A stretch of 9,953 nucleotides of DNA from the NCBI GenBank assembly GCA_964250215.1, contig CAXUEX010000107.1, forward strand, positions 1 through 9,953. Reading direction: 5' to 3'. The first letter of the stretch is position 1. Each line of letters opens with the position of its first letter. Below, one piece after another: positions 1 to 6,638 of this stretch. The position numbers and the translations under genes are program-made. Below the pieces are notes generated by a model. It was not told the DNA's origin. It saw only the letters and a list, made by a program, of their open reading frames with translations, and did no database searches. The stretch comes from DAIDJM01 sp964250215. GTDB lineage: Bacteria > Pseudomonadota > Alphaproteobacteria > Acetobacterales > Acetobacteraceae.

Positions 1-2
1 GT

Positions 3-38
3 CCCCCCCCCGGGCGGGCGCGCCCCCCCGGCCCCCCC
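3..38 (-). other. G-tract cluster, possible G-quadruplex in the rplJ leader
   Basis: The plus strand carries C9 (3-11), C7 (23-29) and C7 (32-38), so the minus-strand transcript would contain G7-CC-G7 followed by a GC-only linker and G9. Tracts this long can supply four runs of three guanines, enough for an intramolecular quadruplex. Whether it forms is inference. Homopolymers this long are also prone to sequencing-length errors. Confidence 0.4.
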
Positions 39-202
39 GGGCGCTGGCGCGCCGGCAGGCGGGTTGCCAATGGGCCGGTTGCCCGGCCCGGTTCGCCTGT
101 CCTGATCGAAGTCGGACCCACCGGACGCGCATCGCCTCCGGCTTCCCCGTCTTCCGCGCGCGGGCGGATGCCCATTGAACCCCTAGGGGTGCGTGCGGTC
201 TT

Positions 203-231
203 GGACAGGTTCGGGGATTGCTCCCCTGTCC
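203..231 (-). promoter_or_regulatory. Leader hairpin downstream of rplA
   Basis: On the minus strand GGACAGG (225-231) pairs perfectly with CCTGTCC (203-209). Between them GGGG (223-226) and CCCC (213-216) can extend or compete with the outer stem. It starts 36 bases past the rplA stop. The missing U-tract argues against a terminator, and it may be part of the L10-responsive leader. Confidence 0.5.
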
Positions 232-266
232 GCCAGGCCGTTGCCGGTCCGGCGTATTGCGTTGCC

Positions 267-962
267 TCAGCCTCCGATGCTGGCCACGTCCACGCGGACG
301 CCGGGGCCCATGGTGGAGCTGAGGGAAATCTTTTGCAGATAGGTGCCCTTGGCGCCCGTGGGCTTGGCCTTCTGGATGGCATCGACGATAGCGCGCGCGT
401 TCTCGGCCAGCTTCTCGGCGGCAAAACTGGCGCGGCCGATGCCGGCATGGACGATGCCCGCCTTTTCCGCCCGGAACTCCACCTGGCCCGCTTTGGCGGC
501 CGAAACGGCGCCCTTCACGTCCATGGTCACGGTGCCCAGCTTGGGGTTGGGCATCAGGCCGCGGGGCCCGAGAATTTTGCCCAGTCGCCCGACCAGCGCC
601 ATCATGTCGGGCGTGGCGATGCAGCGGTCGAACTGAATGTCGCCGGCCTGGATCTTCTCGGCCAGATCCTCGGCACCCACCACGTCGGCGCCGGCGGCCT
701 CGGCCTCGGCGGCTTTCGGCCCGCGCGCGAAGACGCCGACGCGCAGGGTTCGGCCGGTGCCGTTCGGCAGACTGATCAGCCCGCGCACCATCTGGTCGGC
801 GTGGCGCGGATCGATGCCGAGATTCATCGAAATCTCGACGGTTTCGTCGAATTTGGCGCGCGCGTTCTGCTTGACCAGCGCGATCGCCTCGGGGAGCGGG
901 TAGTTGCGCGCGCGATCGACGCTTTCGTGCGCGGATTTCAGGCGCTTGCCGAGCTGGGCCAT
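267..962 (-). CDS. rplA: 50S ribosomal protein L1
   Basis: L1 binds helices 76-78 of 23S rRNA, forms the mobile L1 stalk that helps release tRNA from the E site, and in many bacteria represses its own operon by binding the mRNA. The 231-residue product has the usual length. It shows the family blocks DPRHADQMVRG (51-61), the signature LGKILGPRGLMPNPKLGT (about 127-144) and the C-terminal TMGPGVRVD. The ATG at 962 is preceded by GGAGGG (971-976, 8-base spacing), which lies inside the end of rplK. Only four bases separate the rplK stop from this start, so the two are almost certainly co-translated. The start agrees with the family N-terminus (MAQLGKRLK). Nothing looks damaged. Confidence 0.98.
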   Translation of the reverse strand: MAQLGKRLKSAHESVDRARNYPLPEAIALVKQNARAKFDETVEISMNLGIDPRHADQMVRGLISLPNGTGRTLRVGVFARGPKAAEAEAAGADVVGAEDLAEKIQAGDIQFDRCIATPDMMALVGRLGKILGPRGLMPNPKLGTVTMDVKGAVSAAKAGQVEFRAEKAGIVHAGIGRASFAAEKLAENARAIVDAIQKAKPTGAKGTYLQKISLSSTMGPGVRVDVASIGG

Positions 963-966
963 GCGA

Positions 967-1401
967 TCAGCCCTCCACTACGGTGAGGCCCATGGAGCGG
1001 GCCGAGCCGGCCAGCATGCGTACGGCGCCTTCCACGTCGCTGGCGTTCATATCGATCATCTTCTGCGCCGCGATCTCACGCAACTGGGCGATGGTCACGC
1101 GGCCGGCGGTTGCCCCTTTGCCCGGCGTGGTGCTGCCCGCGGTGACTCCGGCTGCCTTCTTGATAAAATAGGTGTTGGGCGGGGTTTTCGTGATGAAACT
1201 GAAACTGCGGTCGCCATAGGCCGTGATCACGATGGGCACCGGCATGCCGGGCTCCATGCTCTGCGTGCGGGCGTTGAATTCCTTGCAGAACTGCATGATG
1301 TTCAGGCCGCGTTGGCCCAACGCGGGGCCCACCGGCGGCGAAGGGTTGGCCTTGCCGGCGGGTATTTGCAACTTGATATAGCCGACGATCTTCTTCGCCA
1401 C
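967..1401 (-). CDS. rplK: 50S ribosomal protein L11
   Basis: L11 binds the GTPase-associated centre of 23S rRNA, supports factor-dependent GTP hydrolysis and is needed for RelA activation. The product is 144 residues, the usual size. The N-terminal domain carries the proline-rich PPVGPALGQRGLNIMQFC block, and the C-terminal rRNA-binding domain carries TPPNTYFIKKAAG and the ending MIDMNASDVEGA...SMGLTVVEG. I chose the GTG at 1401 because it gives the canonical (M)AKKIVGYIKLQIPAG N-terminus and has a strong AGGAGG site at 1407-1412 with 5-base spacing. The frame stays open upstream to 1461, but those 20 residues do not fit the family and fall in the structured leader. It is the first gene of the operon here, and no nusG precedes it. 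Confidence 0.97.
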   Translation of the reverse strand: MAKKIVGYIKLQIPAGKANPSPPVGPALGQRGLNIMQFCKEFNARTQSMEPGMPVPIVITAYGDRSFSFITKTPPNTYFIKKAAGVTAGSTTPGKGATAGRVTIAQLREIAAQKMIDMNASDVEGAVRMLAGSARSMGLTVVEG

Positions 1402-1500
1402 GATGGCCTCCTGCACACGCAGGCCCGTGGTGCAAACGACGAATAGGCGCCGGAGGGCCATGCGGCCTGCCGGAGCTTCCGTCTCCCACGTTCCTTGAAC
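1402..1500 (-). promoter_or_regulatory. Structured 5' leader of rplK-rplA
   Basis: The minus-strand leader between the candidate promoter and the rplK GTG can fold into several elements. GTTC-AAG-GAAC forms a small hairpin (1490-1500). CGTGG (1486-1490) pairs with CCACG (1426-1430) as a closing stem. Inside it, CCGG-CA-GGCC-GCAT-GGCC-CT-CCGG makes a hairpin (1450-1473). CCTGC-GTGT-GCAGG (1410-1423) makes a hairpin overlapping the rplK Shine-Dalgarno at 1407-1412. In E. coli, L1 represses rplKA by binding a leader that mimics its rRNA site; the position and the hairpin masking the Shine-Dalgarno suggest similar control here. I judged the folds by eye, without energy calculations, and did not match a specific L1 consensus. 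Confidence 0.5.
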
Positions 1501-1508
1501 GAGGCGCG

Positions 1509-1537
1509 TGGGTAGTGGCGCCGGGCGGGATTGTCAA
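1509..1537 (-). promoter_or_regulatory. Candidate rplKA promoter
   Basis: On the minus strand there is a perfect -35 TTGACA (1532-1537), a 17-base spacer and a weak -10-like TACCCA (1509-1514). The predicted start near 1502 would give a leader of about 100 bases holding all the hairpins described there. The -10 is poor, so the call depends mainly on the -35, the spacing and the position upstream of an operon that needs a strong promoter. Confidence 0.4.
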
Positions 1538-1542
1538 CCCGC
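1525..1542. promoter_or_regulatory. Inverted repeat centred on the shared -35, possible operator
   Basis: GCGGG (1525-1529) and CCCGC (1538-1542) are perfect inverted arms around ATTGTCAA, whose core TTG-T-CAA is itself symmetric. The element sits exactly on the overlapping -35 boxes of the two divergent promoters, a position where a bound protein could affect both. No known regulator is recognised from the sequence. Confidence 0.35.
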
Positions 1543-1558
1543 GTGGTTGCTTCACAAT
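1531..1558 (+). promoter_or_regulatory. Candidate promoter for the TPR/efflux operon
   Basis: TTGTCA (1531-1536, five of six -35 consensus bases), a 16-base spacer and CACAAT (1553-1558, four of six -10 bases) lie 40 bases upstream of the TPR gene start. The -35 overlaps the TTGACA of the opposing rplK promoter, so the two would compete for polymerase. Confidence 0.4.
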
Positions 1559-1597
1559 TGGCGGGGCGTGGACCACTCTGGCATTGGGGGCGCGCGC

Positions 1598-3469
1598 ATG
1601 GCCGATAACATGCTGGGCGGGCTGCTGGGCGGCGAGGAGCAGCCGGACGATATCGAGAAGGCGGCGGATATCGCGCGCGCCGAGGCGACACTGGGCGCCG
1701 ACGCGTTCGCCGCTGCCGTGGCGTTGCACCAGGCCGGCTACGGGCCAGAGGTGGCGGCCGAAACGGTTTCGTTCCTGCGCGCGCAACGCGAGCTGCTGTT
1801 GCACCAGGGCGCCCTGCTGCGGGCGCAATTGCACCATTTGAACGACGAGCAGGCGCTGCGCACGTCCATGATGCGCGGCCAGCGCACGGGGCTGCGCATC
1901 CGCGTGATGCTACAGGCCTTCACGGCGCTGGCGCTGAGTATCGCGGCCGGGGCGCTGCTGTGGATGGTGGTGCAGGCCGCCAATTCGCGATCCGTGGTGG
2001 TGGACGATTTCGCCACCCCGCCGGCGCTGGCCGCAACGGGCGTGAACGGCCGGACCGTGGCCACCGGCATCCTGGACACGCTGCGCCGGTTGCAGGCGGC
2101 GACGCGGGCCACCAGCGCCGGGCGGACCACGGTGGGGGCCTGGGCTTCCGACATCAAGGTCGCGGTGCCGGAGACCGGGCTTTCGATCGGCGAGATCGAC
2201 CGGCTGCTGCACGCTCAGCTGGGCAACGACGAGCCGATCGACGGCGAACTGGTGCTGCTGAGCCATGACCAGGTGGCGCTGACGGTGCGCAGCCGGAATG
2301 TGCCGGCGCGGACATTCCGCGGCGCCGCCTCGGGCCTCGACCAGCTTACGCTGCAAGCGGCGGAATACGTGTATGGCCGGTCGCAGCCGGCGCGCTATGC
2401 GGTTTATCTGGTGCAGACCGGACGGTTCGAGGAGGCGCTGGCCTTCGTGCCGGATGCATTCGCGCGCGCTGAGAACGATCGGGAGCGGGCGTTGCTGGCC
2501 AATGACTGGGGCGCGGCCTTCGCCGGCGAGAACCGGCAGGCGCCGGCGTTGGAGAAATACCAGTTGGCCATGGCGCTGGTGCCGCGCCACTCGCCCGAGT
2601 GGTGGACCGCGTGGACCAACGTGATCAACGCCCGGATCGGCGAGGGCGAGGAGCGGATGTGGCAGGAAGGGCAAGCCTACCTGAACGAGGCGGCAGCGGC
2701 GCCCGTGGGGCAGCGGCCGAAGCTGCGGCTCGGCACCAACGCCTATGAAGCGGTGTGGGACCTGCCCGGCTTTCTCGCGGCCATCGAGGACGACGCGAAG
2801 CAGAACGGCGGCGCCGGTGCCACTTCGGTAATTGATGGGCCGGTGCTGGCCGACATCCACGCGCTGATGCACGACCCGGCGGCGGCGGCCCGAGCCATCG
2901 CCGCGAGCGATCCGGCCGATCCGATGACCGGCTTGGAGACCAAGCTTCTGGCCGGCTACGCGGCATTGGATCGGGGCGATCCGGCCGCCGCGGTGGCGCC
3001 GCTGCGCGCATACTATGTCGCGTGGCAGGGCGACCCGAACCTGCAATCGGCATATCCGGACACGCCTTGCTATCTGGGGCTGGCGCTTGGGCTGTCGGGG
3101 CAGCCAGCCGAGGCCGAAAAATTGTTCGCACGCATCGGCCCGTGGTCGCGTTGCACAGCGTTCCACGGCCAGGCGTTGGCGGCTGCCGGCGATGCAGCCG
3201 GCGCGGCGAAAGTGTGGGCGGCGGGGCTGCTCGCGGCGCCGGACCTGCCATTCGTGTATCTGGCGCGCGGCCAGGCGGCGCTGGCGGCGGGGAACTTGGC
3301 GTCGGCAGAGGCCGATTTCTCGACCGCGCACGCCAAGGCGCCGCATTTCGCCGACCCGTTAAAGGCATGGGGCGACGCGCTGGCCCGGCACGGCGACGCG
3401 CAGGGTGCCGCGGCGAAATACGCGCAGGCAAGGCGATACGCGCCGGCATGGGCGGCGCTGGCGCCGTGA
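1598..3469 (+). CDS. Membrane-anchored tetratricopeptide-repeat protein of unknown function
   Basis: The 623-residue product has four parts. There is an acidic, probably cytoplasmic N-terminus with a predicted helical or coiled segment (about 50-95). One membrane helix follows (about 105-127, LQAFTALALSIAAGALLWMV). Next comes a conserved-looking domain (about 132-262) beginning VVVDDFATPPALAATGVNG and containing PETGLSIGEIDRLL; similar segments occur in TPR proteins and some membrane cyclases of alphaproteobacteria. The C-terminal part has TPR-like helical repeats, clearest at about 265-345 and 505-620. Positive charge before the helix suggests the repeats face the periplasm. The ATG at 1598 was chosen over an upstream GTG at 1508, which would add 30 atypical residues and run through the promoter; its ribosome site is weak (GGGGGC). 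The stop overlaps the next gene as GTGA, implying coupled translation with the permease. TPRs usually mediate protein contacts, so a scaffold or accessory role in the exporter is inference. Confidence 0.85.
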   Translation: MADNMLGGLLGGEEQPDDIEKAADIARAEATLGADAFAAAVALHQAGYGPEVAAETVSFLRAQRELLLHQGALLRAQLHHLNDEQALRTSMMRGQRTGLRIRVMLQAFTALALSIAAGALLWMVVQAANSRSVVVDDFATPPALAATGVNGRTVATGILDTLRRLQAATRATSAGRTTVGAWASDIKVAVPETGLSIGEIDRLLHAQLGNDEPIDGELVLLSHDQVALTVRSRNVPARTFRGAASGLDQLTLQAAEYVYGRSQPARYAVYLVQTGRFEEALAFVPDAFARAENDRERALLANDWGAAFAGENRQAPALEKYQLAMALVPRHSPEWWTAWTNVINARIGEGEERMWQEGQAYLNEAAAAPVGQRPKLRLGTNAYEAVWDLPGFLAAIEDDAKQNGGAGATSVIDGPVLADIHALMHDPAAAARAIAASDPADPMTGLETKLLAGYAALDRGDPAAAVAPLRAYYVAWQGDPNLQSAYPDTPCYLGLALGLSGQPAEAEKLFARIGPWSRCTAFHGQALAAAGDAAGAAKVWAAGLLAAPDLPFVYLARGQAALAAGNLASAEADFSTAHAKAPHFADPLKAWGDALARHGDAQGAAAKYAQARRYAPAWAALAP

Positions 3470-5496
3470 AGCTGACCGGCGGCGGCACCGCGGCTGCCGC
3501 GGCTCCCGGCCCGCTTTCCGGCACGCTTCCGCTGGGTTGGCCGGCGCTGTTCTACGGCGTGCGGATGTGGGCGGCGGTGTGCCTGGCGCTCTACATCGCG
3601 TTCCGGCTGGAGCTGCAGAGCCCCTCCTGGGCCGGCACCACGGCGGCCATCGTGTGCCAGCCGGTGGTAGGGGCGAGCTTGCGCAAGGGGTGGTTCCGGA
3701 TGATCGGCACCGTGATCGGCGCCGTGGCCATCGTGCTGCTGAGCGCCCTGTTTCCGCAGAGCCGCGTGGGGTTCCTGGTGGGGCTCGCGCTGTGGGGCGG
3801 CGCGTGCGCCATGACGGCGAGCCTGCTGCGCAACTTCGCCTCGTATGCGGCGGCGCTGGCTGGCTACACGGCGGCGATCGTGGCGGGCGACACGCTGGGC
3901 GATGTGGGTGGCGCGAGCGCCACCGTGTTCGATTACGCGGTCTTGCGGGCGACAGAGATCGGCATCGGCATCGCGAGCGGCACGGCGGTGCTGGCATTGA
4001 CCGATCTCGGTGGCGCGCGGCGGGCACTGGGCGAGATGCTGGCGGGAATGGCGTTCCAGACCCTGGCCGGGCTCTGCGGCGCGCTGGGGCCCGCAGCGCC
4101 GCCGGATGCGGCACGCGCGCCGCGGCGGGCGCTGCTGCTGCGGGCCGCCGGGCTTTCGGTGGCGCTGGATCAGGCGGCCGGGGAGATTTCCAGCCTGCCC
4201 TTCCGGCCGCGCGTGTTGCAGCTTTCGGTGCAAGGCATCTTTCGCACGCTGTCGGCCTGGCGCCTGGCCGCGACGCATCGGTTCACGCACCCCGAGGTGA
4301 GCACTGCCGGATTGCTGGATTGTCTGCCGGCCCGGCTGCGATGGCTGGCGTCACATGGCAGGTGGGAAGACAATGCTCTGGCGTTACGGCATGATTGCCT
4401 GCTTGCCACGCGCGCGCTGCTGCGCCGGCCCACGGGCGATGTTTCCGGCAGGCTGCTGACCGATGCGTTGGCCGGCGGTCTGCTGGGGATACGTCAGGCG
4501 CTGCTGGGCGTGGCGCTGCTGACGCGGCCGGGCGGGATCGCGGTGCGGGCGCGGCCGGCGCGGGCCGGCCCGCCCGATCTGCTGCCGCCGCTGCTGAACG
4601 GCGTGCGCGCGTTCCTCACGATCGGGGCCGCGGAACTGTTCTGGGTGGTCACGGCCTGGCCGGGCGGGATGTCGATGGTGGTGTTCGCCGCCGTTGTGGT
4701 GACGCTGTTCGCGCCGCAGGCGGAGGGGGCCTTTGGGCAGACCTGGCGCTTCCTGCTGGGCAGCGTGGCCACCGCGGTGCTGGCCGCCGTGATCGCGTTT
4801 GCGGTGCTGCCGCAGCAGACCGGGTTTGGCGGATTCTGTTTTGGTATCGGCTTGGTTCTGGTGCCCGCCGGCGCGCTGGCGGGGCAGGCTTGGCAGCAGC
4901 CGGTATTCGTCGCCCTGGCCAGCAATTTCATTCCGCTTCTGGCGCCAGCCAACCCGATGACGTACGATCCGGGCAGGTTTTACAATTCGGCGTTGCCGAT
5001 CGTGCTGGGCGTCGCGCTGGCAGCCCTGTCGTTCAAGCTGATGCCGCCGCTACCGCCCGCTTGGCGGGCGCGGCGGCTTCTGGCGCTGGCGTTGCGCGAT
5101 CTGCAGCTTCTGGCCGGCGACAGCAGGTTTGTTTCCGTGAGCGCGTGGGAAGGCCGGCAGAACACGCGGTTGTCGGCAATGCCGGAAGCCGCAGCGCCGG
5201 TGCAGCCCGCGCGACTGGTCGCGGCCATGGCGGTGGGCAGCTCGGCGATCCGGCTGCGGGCGGCGGCGGCGCGGTTGCACGCCAGCCCGGCGCTGGAAAG
5301 CGCGCTGCACGCGCTGCGGACGGGCCGAAGCCGGGAGGCGATCGCGAATCTGGCCGCGTTCGATGCGACGGTGGAAGCCCTGCACGGGGCAAGCGGCGCG
5401 AACGAGCGGTTGCGGCAGCGAGCGCGGGCGAATTCTCTGGTGATCGCCGAATCGCTCGCGGTGCACGGCGACTATTTCGATGCGCATGGAGGTTGA
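3466..5496 (+). CDS. FUSC family inner-membrane efflux permease (AaeB-like)
   Basis: This resembles the fusaric acid resistance / p-hydroxybenzoic acid exporter family, which exports aromatic acids and other hydrophobic compounds with a periplasmic adaptor. The 676 residues show the family's duplicated layout: a first membrane block of about six helices (27-180) with PSWAGTTAAIVCQPVVGASL (53-72), a cytoplasmic region (about 181-365), a second block (about 378-534) with LFWVVTAWPGGMSMVVFAAV, and a C-terminal cytoplasmic helical domain. Length matches AaeB (about 655). The start is uncertain. The GTG at 3466 overlaps the previous stop (GTGA), while the ATG at 3448 would add six residues; neither has a strong Shine-Dalgarno. 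The next two genes encode the usual partners, which strongly supports the call. The substrate cannot be read from the sequence. Confidence 0.92.
   Translation: MKLTGGGTAAAAAPGPLSGTLPLGWPALFYGVRMWAAVCLALYIAFRLELQSPSWAGTTAAIVCQPVVGASLRKGWFRMIGTVIGAVAIVLLSALFPQSRVGFLVGLALWGGACAMTASLLRNFASYAAALAGYTAAIVAGDTLGDVGGASATVFDYAVLRATEIGIGIASGTAVLALTDLGGARRALGEMLAGMAFQTLAGLCGALGPAAPPDAARAPRRALLLRAAGLSVALDQAAGEISSLPFRPRVLQLSVQGIFRTLSAWRLAATHRFTHPEVSTAGLLDCLPARLRWLASHGRWEDNALALRHDCLLATRALLRRPTGDVSGRLLTDALAGGLLGIRQALLGVALLTRPGGIAVRARPARAGPPDLLPPLLNGVRAFLTIGAAELFWVVTAWPGGMSMVVFAAVVVTLFAPQAEGAFGQTWRFLLGSVATAVLAAVIAFAVLPQQTGFGGFCFGIGLVLVPAGALAGQAWQQPVFVALASNFIPLLAPANPMTYDPGRFYNSALPIVLGVALAALSFKLMPPLPPAWRARRLLALALRDLQLLAGDSRFVSVSAWEGRQNTRLSAMPEAAAPVQPARLVAAMAVGSSAIRLRAAAARLHASPALESALHALRTGRSREAIANLAAFDATVEALHGASGANERLRQRARANSLVIAESLAVHGDYFDAHGG
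5488..5492 (+). promoter_or_regulatory. Ribosome binding site of the DUF1656 gene
   Basis: GGAGG lies in the last codons of the permease gene, 10 bases before the ATG at 5503. It fixes the start of the short membrane protein gene and shows that translation begins independently there despite the tight packing. Confidence 0.6.
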
Positions 5497-5502
5497 GCGG
5501 CA

Positions 5503-5715
5503 ATGCGCTTTGCGGAGGTGAACGTGCTGGGCGTGTATGTGGCGCCGATCGCGCCGATGCTGCTGCTCGCGTGGCTGCTGATGCTGCCGCTTCGGCGTGC
5601 CGCCGATTATTTCGGACTGTTCCGCTTCGTGTGGCACCCGGCGCTGTTCCTGTGCGCCGCCTATGTGATCGTGCTGAGCGCGATCGTGCTTCTGGCCGGC
5701 GGCGTGTTCGGCTGA
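5503..5715 (+). CDS. DUF1656 / AaeX-type small membrane protein
   Basis: This 70-residue hydrophobic protein starts MRFAEVNVLGVYVAPI and has two membrane helices (about 12-30 and 45-68) joined by a short loop with RRAADYFGLFRFVWHP. That N-terminus and the FxWHP-like loop are typical of DUF1656 proteins such as AaeX, which are encoded between or beside FUSC permeases and HlyD-type adaptors. The biochemical role of the family is not established; a role in stabilising the exporter is assumed from gene order. The gene starts 6 bases after the permease stop with GGAGG upstream. Its TGA overlaps the next ATG as TGATG. Confidence 0.9.
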   Translation: MRFAEVNVLGVYVAPIAPMLLLAWLLMLPLRRAADYFGLFRFVWHPALFLCAAYVIVLSAIVLLAGGVFG

Positions 5716-6623
5716 TGCCGGACGTCTCGCCCATGCCCCGCGCCCAAGCGGTGCCGGCGGTGACACGGCTGCGCGCGCTGCCGGTGCTGGTGACGCTGAT
5801 TGCGGTGGCGTTGGCGGGTGGTCTGGGCTCGGCGATGTGGGCCGCCTATGTGGCCGCGCCGTGGACCCGGGATGGCACGGTGCTGGCCTATGTGGTGACG
5901 ATCGCACCGCAGATTTCCGGTTTGATCACGAAACTGCCGGTGCACGACAACCAGTTCGTGCACCGCGGCGATCTGCTGGCGGTGATCGACCCCACCGACT
6001 ATGCGCTGGCGGTTGCGCGGGCCGAGGCGACGGCGGACCAGGCGCGGCTGAACGCGCAGAATGCTCGGCGCGAGGCGGAGCGGCGGGCGCAACTGACGAC
6101 ACTGGAAACCTCGGTGGAGGAGAAGCAGCGCTATCAGACCACCGCGGCGGCCGACGACGCCGCCGCGCGTCAGGCCGATGCGGCCTTGGCGGCCGCAAGG
6201 GTGAACTTGGAACGAACCACATTGCGCTCGCCGGTGAATGGCTACGTGACGAACCTTCTGCAGCAGCAGGGGAATTACGCGAATGTGGGCGAGAGCCTGA
6301 TTTCCGTGGTGGATGCGGATTCCTTCTGGGTGGCAGGCTATTTCGAGGAGACGAGCCTGGCGCGCATCCATGAAGGCGACCCGGCGACGGTGAAGCTGAT
6401 GGGGTATCGGGCGACCATCCGCGGCCATGTGGACAGCGTGGCCCGCGGCATTGCGGTGGCGAACGTGCAGCCGGGTGGCGGCGGCCTGGCGACGGTGAAC
6501 CCGATTTTCACCTGGGTGCGGCTGGCGCAGCGGATTCCGGTGCGTATCCATATCGATCGCGTGCCGCCCGGGGTGCGGCTGGTGGTGGGGCAGACCACGA
6601 GCGTGCAGATCGACGAGCGGTAA
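5715..6623 (+). CDS. HlyD/AaeA-type periplasmic adaptor subunit of efflux system
   Basis: This is a membrane fusion protein that would connect the FUSC permease to an outer-membrane channel. The 302 residues contain one N-terminal membrane helix (about 22-47), the first half of the lipoyl/barrel-sandwich domain (about 55-94, VVTIAPQISGLITKLPVHDN), an alpha-helical hairpin (about 95-168), the second lipoyl half beginning LRSPVNGYV (170-178), a beta-barrel region with SFWVAGYFEETSLARIHEGD, and the AaeA-like ending VNPIFTWVRLAQRIPVRI. The ATG at 5715 overlaps the previous stop; a second ATG at 5733 would remove six residues. The operon ends here, 15 bases before the end of a convergent gene. No outer-membrane factor follows, so the system presumably uses one encoded elsewhere. 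Confidence 0.93.
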   Translation: MPDVSPMPRAQAVPAVTRLRALPVLVTLIAVALAGGLGSAMWAAYVAAPWTRDGTVLAYVVTIAPQISGLITKLPVHDNQFVHRGDLLAVIDPTDYALAVARAEATADQARLNAQNARREAERRAQLTTLETSVEEKQRYQTTAAADDAAARQADAALAAARVNLERTTLRSPVNGYVTNLLQQQGNYANVGESLISVVDADSFWVAGYFEETSLARIHEGDPATVKLMGYRATIRGHVDSVARGIAVANVQPGGGGLATVNPIFTWVRLAQRIPVRIHIDRVPPGVRLVVGQTTSVQIDER

Positions 6624-6638
6624 ACCGGGCGATGGCTG

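Larger units (their letters stand above)
1..266 (-). promoter_or_regulatory. Structured rplA-rplJ intergenic leader (probable L10 leader)
   Basis: This stretch after rplA has no credible gene. On the minus strand it would be the transcribed spacer before rplJ, which normally follows rplA but lies outside the window. It holds a strong hairpin at 203-231 (7-bp arms GGACAGG/CCTGTCC with a possible inner G/C stem), a perfect 12-bp palindrome at 179-190 (ACCCCTAGGGGT), and a run of G tracts at 3-38. In many bacteria the rplJ leader folds and is bound by the L10-L7/L12 complex for feedback control; assigning that role here rests on position and structure, not on a match to a covariance model. No U-tract follows the hairpin, so it does not look like an intrinsic terminator, and rplJ is probably co-transcribed. 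Confidence 0.5.

Noticed and set aside
203..231. Hairpin after rplA as an intrinsic terminator
   Set aside because: No U-tract follows on the minus strand and rplJ is normally co-transcribed; a leader element is more likely.
168..986. 272-codon plus-strand open frame opposite rplA
   Set aside because: It is the antisense shadow of the clearly conserved rplA and is explained by high GC; its product resembles no family.
1402..1461. 20-residue N-terminal extension of rplK from an ATG at 1461
   Set aside because: It lies in the structured leader. The GTG at 1401 has a strong AGGAGG site and gives the canonical L11 N-terminus.
1910..3346. 478-codon minus-strand open frame opposite the TPR gene
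   Set aside because: The composition is arginine- and glutamine-rich with no domain pattern, while the plus-strand frame has a membrane helix and TPRs; it is a high-GC shadow.
3070..4290. 406-codon minus-strand open frame across the TPR/FUSC junction
   Set aside because: It spans two coupled plus-strand genes and has a low-complexity Arg/Ala/Gln product; this is a shadow.
4395..5714. Long in-frame upstream extension of the adaptor gene
   Set aside because: It overlaps the permease and DUF1656 genes and gives a Gly/Ala/Arg-rich product; the adaptor family begins at the ATG at 5715.
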